Assembly: GCF_000498755.1 (NCBI RefSeq)
Contig: NZ_AXUS01000002.1
Location: 1 to 64,000, forward strand
DNA: 64,000 nt
Source: Clostridioides mangenotii TR
Lineage (GTDB): Bacteria > Bacillota > Clostridia > Peptostreptococcales > Peptostreptococcaceae
Reading direction: 5' to 3'
Position numbers and translations under genes: made by a program. This document shows, in pieces, positions 52,635-62,611 of the stretch. The notes below the pieces were generated by a model. The model did not search any database. It was not told the origin of the DNA and worked only from the letters and a program-made list of their open reading frames with translations. Each line of letters begins with the position of its first letter. Positions within the stretch are counted from its first letter, which is position 1.

Positions 52635-55295
52635 TTAGTTAACTCCAGCTTTTACACTCTTTATCCATTTAACAATTTCCATTTGGACTATTGATAACAC
52701 TGACAACCCTAAAACAATAGCCCACTCTGCTCCACTTAAAAAAGTAAGTTTAAAGGCTGATTGTAATGCTGGAATTAAAAGTATGCAAAGCATTAGCGCT
52801 CCCGATACTACAAAAGAAACAGAAAGCCATGGATTGCTTCCCTCTGCACGAACCCATATCGGTTCCGTATTAGATCTTTGATTCAATGAACGAAGCATCT
52901 GTGAAAACGCAAGTACACTAAACGCCATTGTTTGACCTGTAGAGTAATTTCCAAATTCAACACCTATCCAGAATGCTACTATTGTAAGTATTGCCACAAA
53001 TACACCTTGTGTTATAACTCTCGATATCAAATCTTTTTCAAACAATGTCCCTGACTTTACTGGTTTATGTTTCATTATATTTTTACTTGCTGGATCTACA
53101 CCGAGTGCTAAAGCTGGCAATGTGGCAGTTGCAAGATTAACCCATAATATATGAACTGCTAAAAGCGGTGCATCCCAATTAAGTATAGTTGCTACAAATA
53201 AAGTCGTAATCTCAGCAATGTTCCCGGCAAGCAAGAACTGTATTACCTTTTGTATATTTCTATAAACTCTACGACCTTCTTTTATCGCATATGCGATAGT
53301 TGTAAAGCTGTCGTTAAGCAGTATCATATCCGATGCGTCTTTTGCAACATCTGTACCTGTTATACCCATAGATACTCCTATATCTGCTGATTTTAATGCA
53401 GGAGAGTCGTTTACACCATCGCCGGTCATTGCAGCAACTTCACCTGTACGCTTTAATGACTGTATAATATTTAATTTATCTGCTGGTGATACACGAGCAA
53501 AAACTGTAGTAGTTTTAACTGCTTTATCTAGCTCATCATCTGTCATACTATCTAGTTCTTCTCCAGATATAACAGTATCTCCCTCATTTAATATCTCAAG
53601 CTCTTTCGCTATTGCTATAGCAGTATCCTTATGATCACCAGTAATCATAATAGTACGAATACCAGCTTTTCTACATATTTCAACTGATTGTGCAACTTCT
53701 TTTCTAGGTGGATCTATCATTCCAACTGCACCTACAAATGTTAAATCAAACTCTATATTTTCATCATCTTCTTCTGGAACAGATGCTATATCCTTTCTAG
53801 CAAATCCCAGAACACGAAGTGCGTCTTTAGACATATCTAAACACAACTTCTGTATGTTATTTTTATCCTTGTCTGTTATCTCACGTATACCGCTTGAAGT
53901 CAGTATATGTGTACATAAAGGCAATATTTCATCTACAGCACCCTTTGTGTACAGTGTAAATTTATCATCTATATTATTAATTGTGGACATACGCTTACGC
54001 TCGGAGTCAAATGGCTGCTCAAATAATCTAGGATATTTATCTTCTAGAGTTTCATGGTCAATACCAAATTCCTGAGACATATAGATTAGAGCACCTTCTG
54101 TCGGATCTCCAATAATCTCACCTTTTCTATCTGGGTCAAAACTTGCATTGTTACACAAAGCTCCTGCGTATACAAGTTCTCTATATACATCTGGATGTTT
54201 ATCCTTCGCATCTGAAATTAAAGTAGTTTTACTATCTTCAAAATCTCCATTTACTGCAATATGAGTTACTGTCATTTTATTTAAAGTAAGTGTTCCTGTT
54301 TTATCACTACATATAACTGTCGTACTACCAAGAGTTTCAACTGCTGGCAATTTACGAATAAGTGCATTTTTCTTCGCCATACGTTGAACTCCAAGAGCCA
54401 TTACTATTGTTGCAGTTGCTGGTAACCCCTCAGGTATTATAGATATAGCAAGAGATATCGCAACTAAAAATTGTGGTCCAAGAGGTCTTTGATAAAATGC
54501 ACCTATGCCGAAAATCAGTATACACACTATAATCCCAACTATTGTAAGTGTTTTACCTACAGAGTTTAGTTTTCTCTTTAAAGGTGTATCAAAATCATCT
54601 TGATTTTCTAACAATCCAGCTATATTTCCAACTTCTGTATCCATACCAGTTTCAGTAACAACACCAATCCCACGACCATATGTAACTATTGATGTCGTAT
54701 ACACCATGTTGTTACGGTCACCAAGGGCACTATTTTCTTCTAGTATCTCGTCTGACTCCTTTTCAGATGGAACAGATTCACCTGTCAACGATGCTTCCTG
54801 AACCTTTAAATTAACTGATTCAATCAACCTCATATCAGCAGGAATCATTGATCCATCCTCTAAAAACACAATATCACCTACAACTATTTCGTTTGCAGGT
54901 ATAATGCTCTCCTCACCTTGGCGAAGTACTTGTGCATTTGGAGCACTAATACTTCTAAGAGCCTGTATTGACGACTCTGCTTTTTTCTCCTGTACAATAC
55001 CGATCACTGCATTTAACACTACTATAGTCAAGATTACAAAAGCTTCTGTCCATTCCTTTAAAATAAAAGAAAATGCTGCTGCACCTATAAGTATTAAAAC
55101 CATTGGATCTGTAATTTGCGACCACAACATTTGCCAGATTTTTTTTGAAGGCTTCTGACGTAGTTCATTTGGTCCATTTTTTTCTAGCCTTTTAGCCGCC
55201 TCGGCATCGCTTAATCCTTCTTTTGAAGTTTGAAGAGATTTATAAACCTCATCAATATTTTTTGAATGCCAAGGCATCCGTCCGTGACTTTCCAT
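52635..55295 (-). CDS. Calcium-type P-type ATPase (PMCA/SERCA-like, type IIA)
   Basis: This 886-aa transporter has an N-terminal cation ATPase domain, actuator TGES (ASLTGESVPSEKE), phosphorylation site ICSDKTGTLTLNKM, the ion-binding IIPEGLPATATIVMALG in helix 4, TGDGVNDSPALKSADIG and a C-terminal helix bundle. It probably extrudes Ca2+ (Mn2+ possible). It follows a structured leader with an intrinsic terminator (55352-55472), which suggests ion-responsive attenuation. Here AAAGGAG lies about 11 bases before the ATG. Confidence 0.93.
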   Translation of the reverse strand: MESHGRMPWHSKNIDEVYKSLQTSKEGLSDAEAAKRLEKNGPNELRQKPSKKIWQMLWSQITDPMVLILIGAAAFSFILKEWTEAFVILTIVVLNAVIGIVQEKKAESSIQALRSISAPNAQVLRQGEESIIPANEIVVGDIVFLEDGSMIPADMRLIESVNLKVQEASLTGESVPSEKESDEILEENSALGDRNNMVYTTSIVTYGRGIGVVTETGMDTEVGNIAGLLENQDDFDTPLKRKLNSVGKTLTIVGIIVCILIFGIGAFYQRPLGPQFLVAISLAISIIPEGLPATATIVMALGVQRMAKKNALIRKLPAVETLGSTTVICSDKTGTLTLNKMTVTHIAVNGDFEDSKTTLISDAKDKHPDVYRELVYAGALCNNASFDPDRKGEIIGDPTEGALIYMSQEFGIDHETLEDKYPRLFEQPFDSERKRMSTINNIDDKFTLYTKGAVDEILPLCTHILTSSGIREITDKDKNNIQKLCLDMSKDALRVLGFARKDIASVPEEDDENIEFDLTFVGAVGMIDPPRKEVAQSVEICRKAGIRTIMITGDHKDTAIAIAKELEILNEGDTVISGEELDSMTDDELDKAVKTTTVFARVSPADKLNIIQSLKRTGEVAAMTGDGVNDSPALKSADIGVSMGITGTDVAKDASDMILLNDSFTTIAYAIKEGRRVYRNIQKVIQFLLAGNIAEITTLFVATILNWDAPLLAVHILWVNLATATLPALALGVDPASKNIMKHKPVKSGTLFEKDLISRVITQGVFVAILTIVAFWIGVEFGNYSTGQTMAFSVLAFSQMLRSLNQRSNTEPIWVRAEGSNPWLSVSFVVSGALMLCILLIPALQSAFKLTFLSGAEWAIVLGLSVLSIVQMEIVKWIKSVKAGVN

Positions 55296-55351
55296 AATTG
55301 GAAGATCACTCCTTTCTTTTTTTAGTTTAATTTATATAAGTCAAGACACAC

Positions 55352-55472
55352 AAAAAAGACATAGTGTTTTAGTTTAAAAAACTACACATATATGCCTTGT
55401 ATATTCTTGATTCTTATTAAGTTTTAATGTATTTATGTTGAGACTCCTTTCAGAGTCGCTTTCATCGGAATC
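55352..55472 (-). promoter_or_regulatory. Structured 5' leader with attenuator in front of the Ca2+ ATPase
   Basis: The minus strand carries a GATTC/GAATC closing stem (55409-55413 with 55468-55472) around a GACTC-TGAAAG-GAGTC hairpin (55442-55457), with a second TGAAAG just before. It is followed by a terminator-like stem (AAGGCATATATGTGTAGTTT pairing with AACTAAAACACTATGTCTT) and a T6 run at about 55352, 57 bases before the ATG. The layout is that of a riboswitch. The known M-box, yybP-ykoY and other common classes were not matched. Confidence 0.55.
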
Positions 55473-55605
55473 ATCCATAATTTGTAAATATACTCTCCTC
55501 ATAAAATAATCTAAAACTATATAAATATTATATCTCAATTGTATATAGAGTACAATTAGATATACTATAATTTAACGAATCCTTTACATTTGTTTGTAAA
55601 AGTAG

Positions 55606-55770
55606 CTATTTAATTATTTTTGTATTTTCGAGTATCTTACATAGACCTTCATTTTTAATTAGTAATATAACTGTTTTTAAATCATTAACATCTAAAATCC
55701 CGATTTTCTTTAAATAGTGCTCATTTGATATTATATTATCCTTTACTACAGACCTTAGGCTTCTGAAAAT
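55606..55770 (-). pseudogene. C-terminal gene remnant of unknown family
   Basis: A frame without a start codon reads SLRSVVKDNIISNEHYLKKI, then GILDVNDLKTVILLIKNEG, and stops at 55606. It begins at the terminator hairpin of the next gene, so it is the truncated end of a lost gene. The family is not recognised. Confidence 0.4.
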
Positions 55771-55822
55771 TTAAAATACCTAGCCGTGATAAATTCTATC
55801 AAATGGCTAGGTATTTTAAATT
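55768..55822 (-). terminator. Strong terminator after the 61-aa gene
   Basis: A perfect 18-bp stem (55768-55785 with 55805-55822), three bases after the stop codon, is flanked by A/T-rich ends. Confidence 0.9.
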
Positions 55823-55824
55823 AG

Positions 55825-56010
55825 TTATTTTAACTTCTCTATATATTCTTGTAATTTTTGAGCTTGTAGTCCTTCTACTTCTGCGTATGCTTTAAAGCAA
55901 CTACTTAAATCTTTGTCTTCTATCTTATCGGCATACAGCATAAAATCTCTAACCTTTTCTTGAGTATCTAATAATGCCTTTTTCAGATAATCTTGTGTGT
56001 TCATTTCCAT
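55825..56010 (-). CDS. Small helical protein of unknown function (61 aa)
   Basis: A 61-aa, mostly alpha-helical, charged protein: MEMNTQDYLKKALLDTQEKV at its start and EVEGLQAQKLQEYIEKLK at its end. It looks like one half of a helical bundle. GAGGTGATTGT precedes the ATG. It has its own strong terminator, so it seems a real monocistronic gene. No family with known function is recognised. Confidence 0.7.
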   Translation of the reverse strand: MEMNTQDYLKKALLDTQEKVRDFMLYADKIEDKDLSSCFKAYAEVEGLQAQKLQEYIEKLK

Positions 56011-56083
56011 ACAATCACCTCATATAACATTTTTTTAATATTATCTCACTGTATGGAATTATTATTCATTAATATTAAATCAT

Positions 56084-56205
56084 TTAATCGCTAATTAATT
56101 TGTATGCTGAAATTTTTCGCATTCTCATTAAGACAAGAACTGATACTATAAAGGTAAATACACAAATTCCTAAACATATAGCTCTAACATATAATGTTTT
56201 ATAAC
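56084..56205 (-). pseudogene. FtsX-like ABC permease, C-terminal remnant
   Basis: The minus strand reads YKTLYVRAICLGICVFTFIV and then SVLVLMRMRKISAYKLISD before a stop. This is the membrane helix and conserved tail of BceB/MacB-type permeases. No start or ribosome site is in frame. It is a relic next to a complete ABC export operon. Confidence 0.55.
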
Positions 56206-56379
56206 TAAATCTAATCTCATGATTCCTCTATTTTTAAAAAGTATAAAAATAATGTGATACATTCCTGAGATCTGAACTTTATACAGATTTAAAACGGTAA
56301 CAGGAAGTTAAAAGTCTTACTAAATAATTAAAAGCAAGCTTTACAGAAATTTTTAAAGCTTGCTTTTCTTTTTTTAAAG

Positions 56380-57579
56380 CTATCTCAATATATCTATAAG
56401 ATCCTTTTTAGCTGCAACAGAAGCTGGTACTACACTAAATACTAATCCTATAAATGCAGATACACCTATGGCTAATGATATTGTAAATAAATCAACACTA
56501 ACTGATATATCTAATATCGCGCCTACTATATATGCAAAACAGATTCCAAGTATATATCCTATTACCCCACCTATCAAAGTTAAAGTAAGACCTTCTAAAA
56601 GAAATTGCATTCTTATAGTTTTCTCTGTTGCCCCAAGAGCCCTCCTTACACCAATTTCCTTTGTTCTCTCTGCAACCGATATATACATCATATTCATAAC
56701 TCCAACACCAGCAATAAAAAGAGATATCCCAGCTACTGCTGATATAAAGTATGTAATTGTTCTAAGTATTTTACCTACACTATCCGTAAGCAGCGACATA
56801 TCAAATGGTTGATAGTCACCCATATTTCTCATGCTCCCAGACTCTTTAAGTAGATTTATAGCATCTTCTGTAACTTCATTTGGAGCATAACCATTTTCTA
56901 GAGTTAAAACTATCATAGATGTTGTATTTTCTTTTTCAAAATAATCAAAATATACATTTTTAGGTATCAATATATTTGACTCAGGCATTGAAAACATACT
57001 CTCAGCCTCTTGTCCTTTATAAACGCCTACAATAGTAAACAGCTGTCCATCCACTTCCACACCCTTCTCTAACGAATTCTCAGGTGATTCAAACATATCT
57101 TTAGCTGTCACACTATCTAGAATAGCTACCTTATTATGTGTTTCATTATCCACTTTCATAAGATTTCTACCTATAATAATATCTCTATTAGTTTCATCTA
57201 CTAAATCTATTTGCTTTTTTTCTATTTTTTCTTTCACAAGTATATCTTTATAAACCGAATTATTATCATTATCAGGATATGACACTTCTTTGACACCTTC
57301 TAGACTTTTTAGAATATTTAGATCCATATCTTGAAAAAATACAGCATTGCTCTCGTATAGAGACTCACTGTCTGGAATAAATTGTATATTTACTTCTACT
57401 TCATCGGTTTCGTTATTAGTAAAATTTTTTACTGTATCTTTTTCAAATCCTCTACCTATTGCCATAATAGCAATTACAGAAGCAATGCCAATAATTATTC
57501 CAAAAGTAGTTAAGAAACTTCTCTTCTTGTTATTTTTAATAGATTTTAGGGAGGATCGCCAGATTACATAAAATCTCAT
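56380..57579 (-). CDS. MacB/YknZ-type ABC transporter permease
   Basis: This 399-aa permease has an N-terminal membrane segment (FLTTFGIIIGIASVIAIMAIG), an extracytoplasmic MacB periplasmic core (about 45-270) and three C-terminal FtsX helices with MYISVAERTKEIGVRRALGATEKTI. It overlaps the ATPase gene by four bases. With the ATPase and adaptor it forms a tripartite-like exporter of peptides or other amphiphiles. Confidence 0.92.
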   Translation of the reverse strand: MRFYVIWRSSLKSIKNNKKRSFLTTFGIIIGIASVIAIMAIGRGFEKDTVKNFTNNETDEVEVNIQFIPDSESLYESNAVFFQDMDLNILKSLEGVKEVSYPDNDNNSVYKDILVKEKIEKKQIDLVDETNRDIIIGRNLMKVDNETHNKVAILDSVTAKDMFESPENSLEKGVEVDGQLFTIVGVYKGQEAESMFSMPESNILIPKNVYFDYFEKENTTSMIVLTLENGYAPNEVTEDAINLLKESGSMRNMGDYQPFDMSLLTDSVGKILRTITYFISAVAGISLFIAGVGVMNMMYISVAERTKEIGVRRALGATEKTIRMQFLLEGLTLTLIGGVIGYILGICFAYIVGAILDISVSVDLFTISLAIGVSAFIGLVFSVVPASVAAKKDLIDILR

Positions 57580-58256
57580 CCAATCAGCTCCCTATCCTCA
57601 ATTATTTCACCATCACGAATAGTTATAACTCTAGAACAATATGAAATTAGCTCAGGGTTGTGAGTTACTAATATTACAGTAACGCCTTCTTTATTTAGTT
57701 CTACAAATAATTTCATGATTTCTTCGGATGTAACAGTATCAAGTGCTCCAGTCGGTTCATCTGCTATTATAAATTTGGGTGAGTTTATAAGTGCTCTCGC
57801 TATTGCCACACGTTGTTGTTGACCACCCGAAAGCTGTTTTGGATAATTTTTTTCCTTTCCATCTAATCCGACCTTTTCTAATATGCTATAAATTTTATCC
57901 TGAGTCTGATGAAGTCCATATCCATTATAAAGAAGTGGTAGCTCTAAGTTTTCATATACTGTATTATTCTCTATCAAACTAAAGTTTTGAAATACAAAAC
58001 CAACTGTTTTATTTCTAATTTTCGATAACCTATCATCATCACTTGAAACTAGGGATTCATCTTCAAAAAGATATGTCCCCTTAAATTTCTTATCGATAAA
58101 TCCAAGTAGATTTATTAGAGTTGACTTACCAGAACCAGATGGCCCTATAATAGCAACCATCTCGCCAGAATCGATATGAAGATTGACATCTTTTAATACA
58201 TGTAGTTCCTCTTTCCCAGTATGATAGTATTTATTAATATTTACTAAATCAATCAT
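57576..58256 (-). CDS. MacB/YknY-type ABC transporter ATP-binding protein
   Basis: This 226-aa ATPase of the LolD/MacB subfamily has Walker A IIGPSGSGKSTLINLLG (about 36-52), signature LSGGQQQRVAIARALINSP, Walker B FIIADEPTGALDT and the switch ILVTHNPE. It overlaps the adaptor gene by eight bases and the permease gene by four, so the three are translated together. Confidence 0.96.
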   Translation of the reverse strand: MIDLVNINKYYHTGKEELHVLKDVNLHIDSGEMVAIIGPSGSGKSTLINLLGFIDKKFKGTYLFEDESLVSSDDDRLSKIRNKTVGFVFQNFSLIENNTVYENLELPLLYNGYGLHQTQDKIYSILEKVGLDGKEKNYPKQLSGGQQQRVAIARALINSPKFIIADEPTGALDTVTSEEIMKLFVELNKEGVTVILVTHNPELISYCSRVITIRDGEIIEDRELIG

Positions 58257-59490
58257 TGGACTTCACCGCCGAATTATCAGACTTCAACTCAATCTTATCT
58301 CCATCTTTTAATTTTTCATTAGGATTTGAAATTATAACATCTCCTTCTTTTAGTCCATCTAAGACAACTATAACTTCATTTTTTGTCTCCGTGTTTATAG
58401 GCTTTTTAATCACTTTTCCTGATATATATAAATATACGTATTCTTTATTACCTTCTTTTATCAGAGCTTTTTTAGGTATACGCAGCTCATCTATTGGAAG
58501 TTTAATCTGAACACTGTATCCATACTGTACTGGACTATCCAGCTCCACAAGAAATTTATAATTACTTAGACTTCCTGTAGAATTAGCTTGATTATCACCT
58601 ACATTAATTTCTGTATCCGGCAATTGATTAATTTGTTTAATTTGACCTCCGATTTCTCCTTTTTGACTAACTGGGCGAACTTTAACCCTTTGGCGTAGTT
58701 TTATACTATCATAATCGTATTCGGATATAATCCCTTCAACTACCACATTTTTACTTATAATTTTTATAACTGGAACAGTTGGATCAGTCTTTCCATTCTC
58801 ATTAACAGAAACTATTCCACTAATCTCAGCTGTAACATTTTTATTTGCTTTCTTTCGTATTGAATCAACAGATTTACTTGCATCTTTATAATCTAATTTC
58901 GCTGAACTAAGTGTATTTTCAGATTGAGTAACTACTGAATTCTGAGCATCCAACTGTTCTTCATACTGATTAATCGTTGCTTTTAGCTCTTGTTTCTTCT
59001 GTTGGCCTTCTAATGTACTAGTATCGGTATTACCTAACTCATTTTTTGAATGAGATAACTTATTTTTATAATCTTTAACCTTTGCTCTAGCGTTACTTAA
59101 CTCATTTTTAGCGCTATCTACAGATATTGATAATTTCTTCAAAGAGTTCTCTTGAGCATCAGCTTCAGATTGGATTTCTTCATTCTTATAACTTAAAATT
59201 ACATCTCCTGATTTAATTTCTTGACCATCTTTTACAAGTATCTCTGTTACTTTACCTAAAGATTGATCATAAAATACACTGTTCACTTTCTCAGCAGTGA
59301 CAAAACCTTTAAATAATAACGGTTCGGGTTTTTCAATTTTATACGATGTGTAAGCGTTATCATTATTGCCTTTTTTCAAGTTAACATAAACAGCTGAAAT
59401 AATTATCGCTAGTAAAGCAACTACACCAGCTACTATACTTAAATAAATCTTTTTTTTCTTCGTCATTCGTTTCATATTTTTAAGCTTCAT
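58249..59490 (-). CDS. MacA/YknX-type membrane fusion (HlyD-like) adaptor
   Basis: This 413-aa adaptor has an N-terminal membrane anchor (about 14-33), a barrel-sandwich segment (VTEILVKDGQEIKSGDVIL), a long coiled coil (about 105-210) and a beta-barrel domain. The order adaptor-ATPase-permease equals yknXYZ of Bacillus. AGGAAAGTG lies before the ATG. Confidence 0.9.
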   Translation of the reverse strand: MKLKNMKRMTKKKKIYLSIVAGVVALLAIIISAVYVNLKKGNNDNAYTSYKIEKPEPLLFKGFVTAEKVNSVFYDQSLGKVTEILVKDGQEIKSGDVILSYKNEEIQSEADAQENSLKKLSISVDSAKNELSNARAKVKDYKNKLSHSKNELGNTDTSTLEGQQKKQELKATINQYEEQLDAQNSVVTQSENTLSSAKLDYKDASKSVDSIRKKANKNVTAEISGIVSVNENGKTDPTVPVIKIISKNVVVEGIISEYDYDSIKLRQRVKVRPVSQKGEIGGQIKQINQLPDTEINVGDNQANSTGSLSNYKFLVELDSPVQYGYSVQIKLPIDELRIPKKALIKEGNKEYVYLYISGKVIKKPINTETKNEVIVVLDGLKEGDVIISNPNEKLKDGDKIELKSDNSAVKSND

Positions 59491-59577
59491 TATTTATTCA
59501 CTTTCCTAAAGATTATTTTTCTGTGTCTTTACTTAATAACTATATCGCAATAAATTAAAACTAATTATAACCATTAA

Positions 59578-60102
59578 TTATTCAACGTCAGCTTTGAATA
59601 AATGTACTAATACAAGTACAGCTGGTATAGTAAGTATAATAGGTGTAACTATACTGAATATTTGCATAAACAATATTGCATTTTCCATCCCCTCCACATT
59701 AGGTACACTGGATGAATTACTCCCAGTAAATAACCCATAAATTATATTGAAAACAGTATAAATAATTGCAATATAATAAGGATATTTTGGAGTTGTTTCT
59801 TCATTTTTTAGATTTTTATTTGCCCTGAAATACATAACCAACAAGGCTATACTGATTAATAATGTAGCTATAATGGTAGCTTTATATCCTATACTTGTAA
59901 TTTGTTTATATAATTCTATACCAGCATCACCCATTTGATCATATGTAGCTTTATTTGGGTTCAATAAACCCGGAATTCCAATAACTCCAAAGACAACTCC
60001 TATTGATTTCAAGACTAGTAAAACTTTATTCCAAGTTTTTGCTTTTTTAAGATGTAATTTATTTTCTTCACTGACTTCATTTAATTTTTCTAAATTATCC
60101 AT
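59578..60102 (-). CDS. Membrane protein at the YknW position of the export operon
   Basis: A 174-aa protein with about four membrane segments (about 26-46, 67-87, 106-126, 146-166) and a cytoplasmic N-terminus (MDNLEKLNEVSEENKLHLKK). It starts at 60102 with AAGGGGTG upstream. It lies 88 bases before the adaptor gene, as YknW does in yknWXYZ, but sequence similarity to YknW was not evident. A role in assembling the exporter is an inference from position. Confidence 0.6.
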   Translation of the reverse strand: MDNLEKLNEVSEENKLHLKKAKTWNKVLLVLKSIGVVFGVIGIPGLLNPNKATYDQMGDAGIELYKQITSIGYKATIIATLLISIALLVMYFRANKNLKNEETTPKYPYYIAIIYTVFNIIYGLFTGSNSSSVPNVEGMENAILFMQIFSIVTPIILTIPAVLVLVHLFKADVE

Positions 60103-60696
60103 TCTAATCCACCCCTTATTTAAATTAATAGGTAAATTTTGACACCTATCGATTAAAATATTAACACACCAGAATCTAGATTTCAATTATTCAGTCGATT
60201 AAATTCAATTTTTGTAATGATCAATTCTTTTATATATTAATTTTATACAAAATTTTTAGATTTGTAAGTGAAGCGAACTTGACAATATATATATATAATT
60301 TTTCAAAGGTAGGTTCTTTTCTAGACCATTTCCTTCAATAGATTGTTTTACAGTACTTACTCCCATATATTCATAAATCATTCAAAAATCACGCTTTTTT
60401 TCTATAATAATGACACTTCTGTATATATTGATTTTACTTTAGTTAATAATATAGTGTCATTATTAACATTAAGGCACTGACTTATAAAATAATTTTTAAT
60501 AATCAGCTATTTGTTACAATACTTTTATTGAATACAAAAATATTTTATCTTAATCTAGTCTCTACTCTTTTTACCATACCTATATATACTGTTTTTGTCC
60601 TTAGCGACAATACTTTCTAATTTCTGTTATATGCAACCTGGTTTAATATTACGAGTTCATGGAAATACACTATTATAAAAAATTACAAATAAAAAA

Positions 60697-60713
60697 AGCC
60701 CCTCAATGGGGCT
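60697..60713 (-). terminator. Terminator AGCCCC-TCAAT-GGGGCT
   Basis: A 6-bp GC-rich stem with a 5-base loop; the minus strand continues into T7. It ends transcripts from the decayed MFS/SDR module. The stretch 60187-60696 has no gene that can be supported. Confidence 0.85.
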
Positions 60714-60772
60714 GTTATTGCTTATTTCTCAAGTATCTTAATCGAAACAATGTTCTTCTAAATTAAGATTAC

Positions 60773-61150
60773 TTAAATTGGATGGCTCCATATTTTAACT
60801 GATCTATAAGCTGACAGTACAAGGAACCACATTAAAACTATTATAACAATGTAAAGAATCCAAGCGTTATTGTAACTTCCAAATTTATCGTATATCAAAC
60901 CAGATAATGGAGTTCCTATCTATGCTCCTATTATAGCTAGAACCATAATCTTTTTTGCCAAATAAATCACATGTTACATAGGCTATTGCTACTGTACCCA
61001 TACAAATCCACCTACTCCGCTTCCAGCAAATATTATACCTGTGTGATAATACCTTTTTTATCTACAAACCAGTTATTTATAAGAATATGAATTGGTATTA
61101 TAATACAAAATGCCATTCCAAAACCAGCATATTGGCAAGGCCGATAAAAT
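60773..61150 (-). pseudogene. MFS transporter, C-terminal remnant
   Basis: Several frames give transporter blocks: YAGFGMAFCIIIPIHILINN, VDKKG, FAGSGVGGFVW, LGKKDYGS and ending FGSYNNAWILYIVIIVLMWF. Stops and frameshifts separate them and no start is present. It is the decayed second half of a major facilitator gene of the OxlT/BaiG-like type, just downstream of the SDR gene. Confidence 0.7.
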
Positions 61151-61154
61151 TATC

Positions 61155-61919
61155 TTAAGTGTAAGGATTGTCAGTAGTTTTCTGAATTATTCCACATTCA
61201 ATAAATGCATTATCAGAAGGGTCATAACCAACCAATGATTTTGTGTTTTCAAGAGAAAGTCTTTTATAAGTATTGTTTGATACTGCATTTAATATATAAT
61301 AAGGTTCTTTCATATTTACTTCTATACATTTATCAATAAGCTTACAAAAATCTTTTGGACTAAGATATGCACTAAGATCTCTAACCCCAAGATTTTTATT
61401 TTGATTTTTAACTTCATCAAAAGCAGCTATCCTTATTGAAATACATTCTAGTTCTTTTTGATAAGAATAATAGGAACAAAGAGCTTCACAAAAACATTTT
61501 GAAACCCCATAAAGATTTTTAGGTCTAATAGGATCTGTTGTTTCAATTTGTCTATCAATAGAATAACTTTCAATTGTTTGTGCACTAGAAGCAAAAATTA
61601 TTCTTTTTATACCATTTATATAAGCTGACTCTAAAACATTTCTAGTTCCTATCATATTAATATTTAGTACATCTTCGAAAGTTGAATCAGGGCTTGGTAT
61701 TCCAGCAAGATGTATTACCATATCAATATTTTTAATAATGTTTTGACAAGCTGAAAAATCCTCTATATCTAGTACAGTTGTTGTAACACTTTCGAGAGAA
61801 TCATAGATATTCGAGGACTCTTTACTTTTAACTGTTGCAATGATATCATGTTTTAGATACAAATGTTTAGTCAAGTATTTACCAATATTACCTTCAGATC
61901 CAGTTATCAATATCTTCAT
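61155..61919 (-). CDS. NAD-dependent epimerase/dehydratase (extended SDR)
   Basis: This 254-aa Rossmann-fold oxidoreductase has ILITGSEGNIGKYLTKHL (nucleotide loop, about 3-20), VIHLAGIPSP, ASSAQ and the catalytic Tyr-Lys in YGVSKCFCEAL. It is complete, though between two decayed genes. The substrate may be a sugar acid or an alcohol; unknown. It overlaps the remains of the old-yellow-enzyme gene by about 26 bases. Confidence 0.82.
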   Translation of the reverse strand: MKILITGSEGNIGKYLTKHLYLKHDIIATVKSKESSNIYDSLESVTTTVLDIEDFSACQNIIKNIDMVIHLAGIPSPDSTFEDVLNINMIGTRNVLESAYINGIKRIIFASSAQTIESYSIDRQIETTDPIRPKNLYGVSKCFCEALCSYYSYQKELECISIRIAAFDEVKNQNKNLGVRDLSAYLSPKDFCKLIDKCIEVNMKEPYYILNAVSNNTYKRLSLENTKSLVGYDPSDNAFIECGIIQKTTDNPYT

Positions 61920-62500
61920 TTTTTATTTCCTCCATAAATTTTTTCGTTTTAATTATCTTTTTTACTAGTAGCAGTCTTCCATTGATATCACCACCGTATT
62001 GATCTCCTAGTTTATTTGATAGAGGGGATGCTACCATATTAAGAAAAAAGCCATGAGCACCATGTAATTCTATTCCGTCACAACCGGCCTTTTTATATAG
62101 TTCTGCTGCACTAACAAACTCATTTTTGATTTCTTCCATATCATCTTCCGTTAATTGATCGATTGAATCCCCATTATGCTGGCTAACCTATACTGTGGTA
62201 AGCAAGTTGTGCAAAAAACTTGGTTCCATTTCTGTGGCATGTTTCTACTAATCTTTTTAGAAAGACTATGGGCATCTGAATAGACTCCTGCACCACCATT
62301 TTTCTTAGAAGTGAGTGACAGAAAGGGATTGGCAAATTATAATCCTCATTCCATTGGATTACCTTTGTAAATTATGATGTTACAATTCATCCCTCATAAC
62401 ACCATCTATGCATGGTTACAAACCAAAAGGAACCTTTGGAGACATTACTATCCGGTTCTTAAAGTCAACATTTTTTATCTTAATTGAATCTACCAATTAA
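61894..62500 (-). pseudogene. NADH:flavin oxidoreductase (old yellow enzyme family), decayed
   Basis: The N-terminal motif IKIKNVDFKNRIVMSPKVPFG appears in part near 62430-62490, followed by stops. A later 81-aa frame (61894-62139) contains YKKAGCDGIELHGAHGFFLN and SPLSNKLGDQYGGDINGR, the FMN-binding core. The remainder is missing. An intact enzyme of this type is 340-650 aa. It is a relic of a reductase operon with the SDR and MFS genes. Confidence 0.8.
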
Positions 62501-62611
62501 GCAATATGCATAAACTTGTATTCCCCTCTTATTTTAATTATAATTATAATTAAAATAAAAAAAAGTATGCACTTTTTAGTAGTATACTTACTAAAAGGAG
62601 AGTGTTATTGA

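Noticed and set aside
55352-55472. yybP-ykoY (Mn2+) riboswitch
   Set aside because: The conserved GGGGAGUAG and GCUACC loops of that class are absent.
60773-62500. Remnant of a bai-type bile-acid 7-dehydroxylation operon
   Set aside because: OYE and MFS types occur in many pathways, and no other bai gene is seen; the identity cannot be supported.
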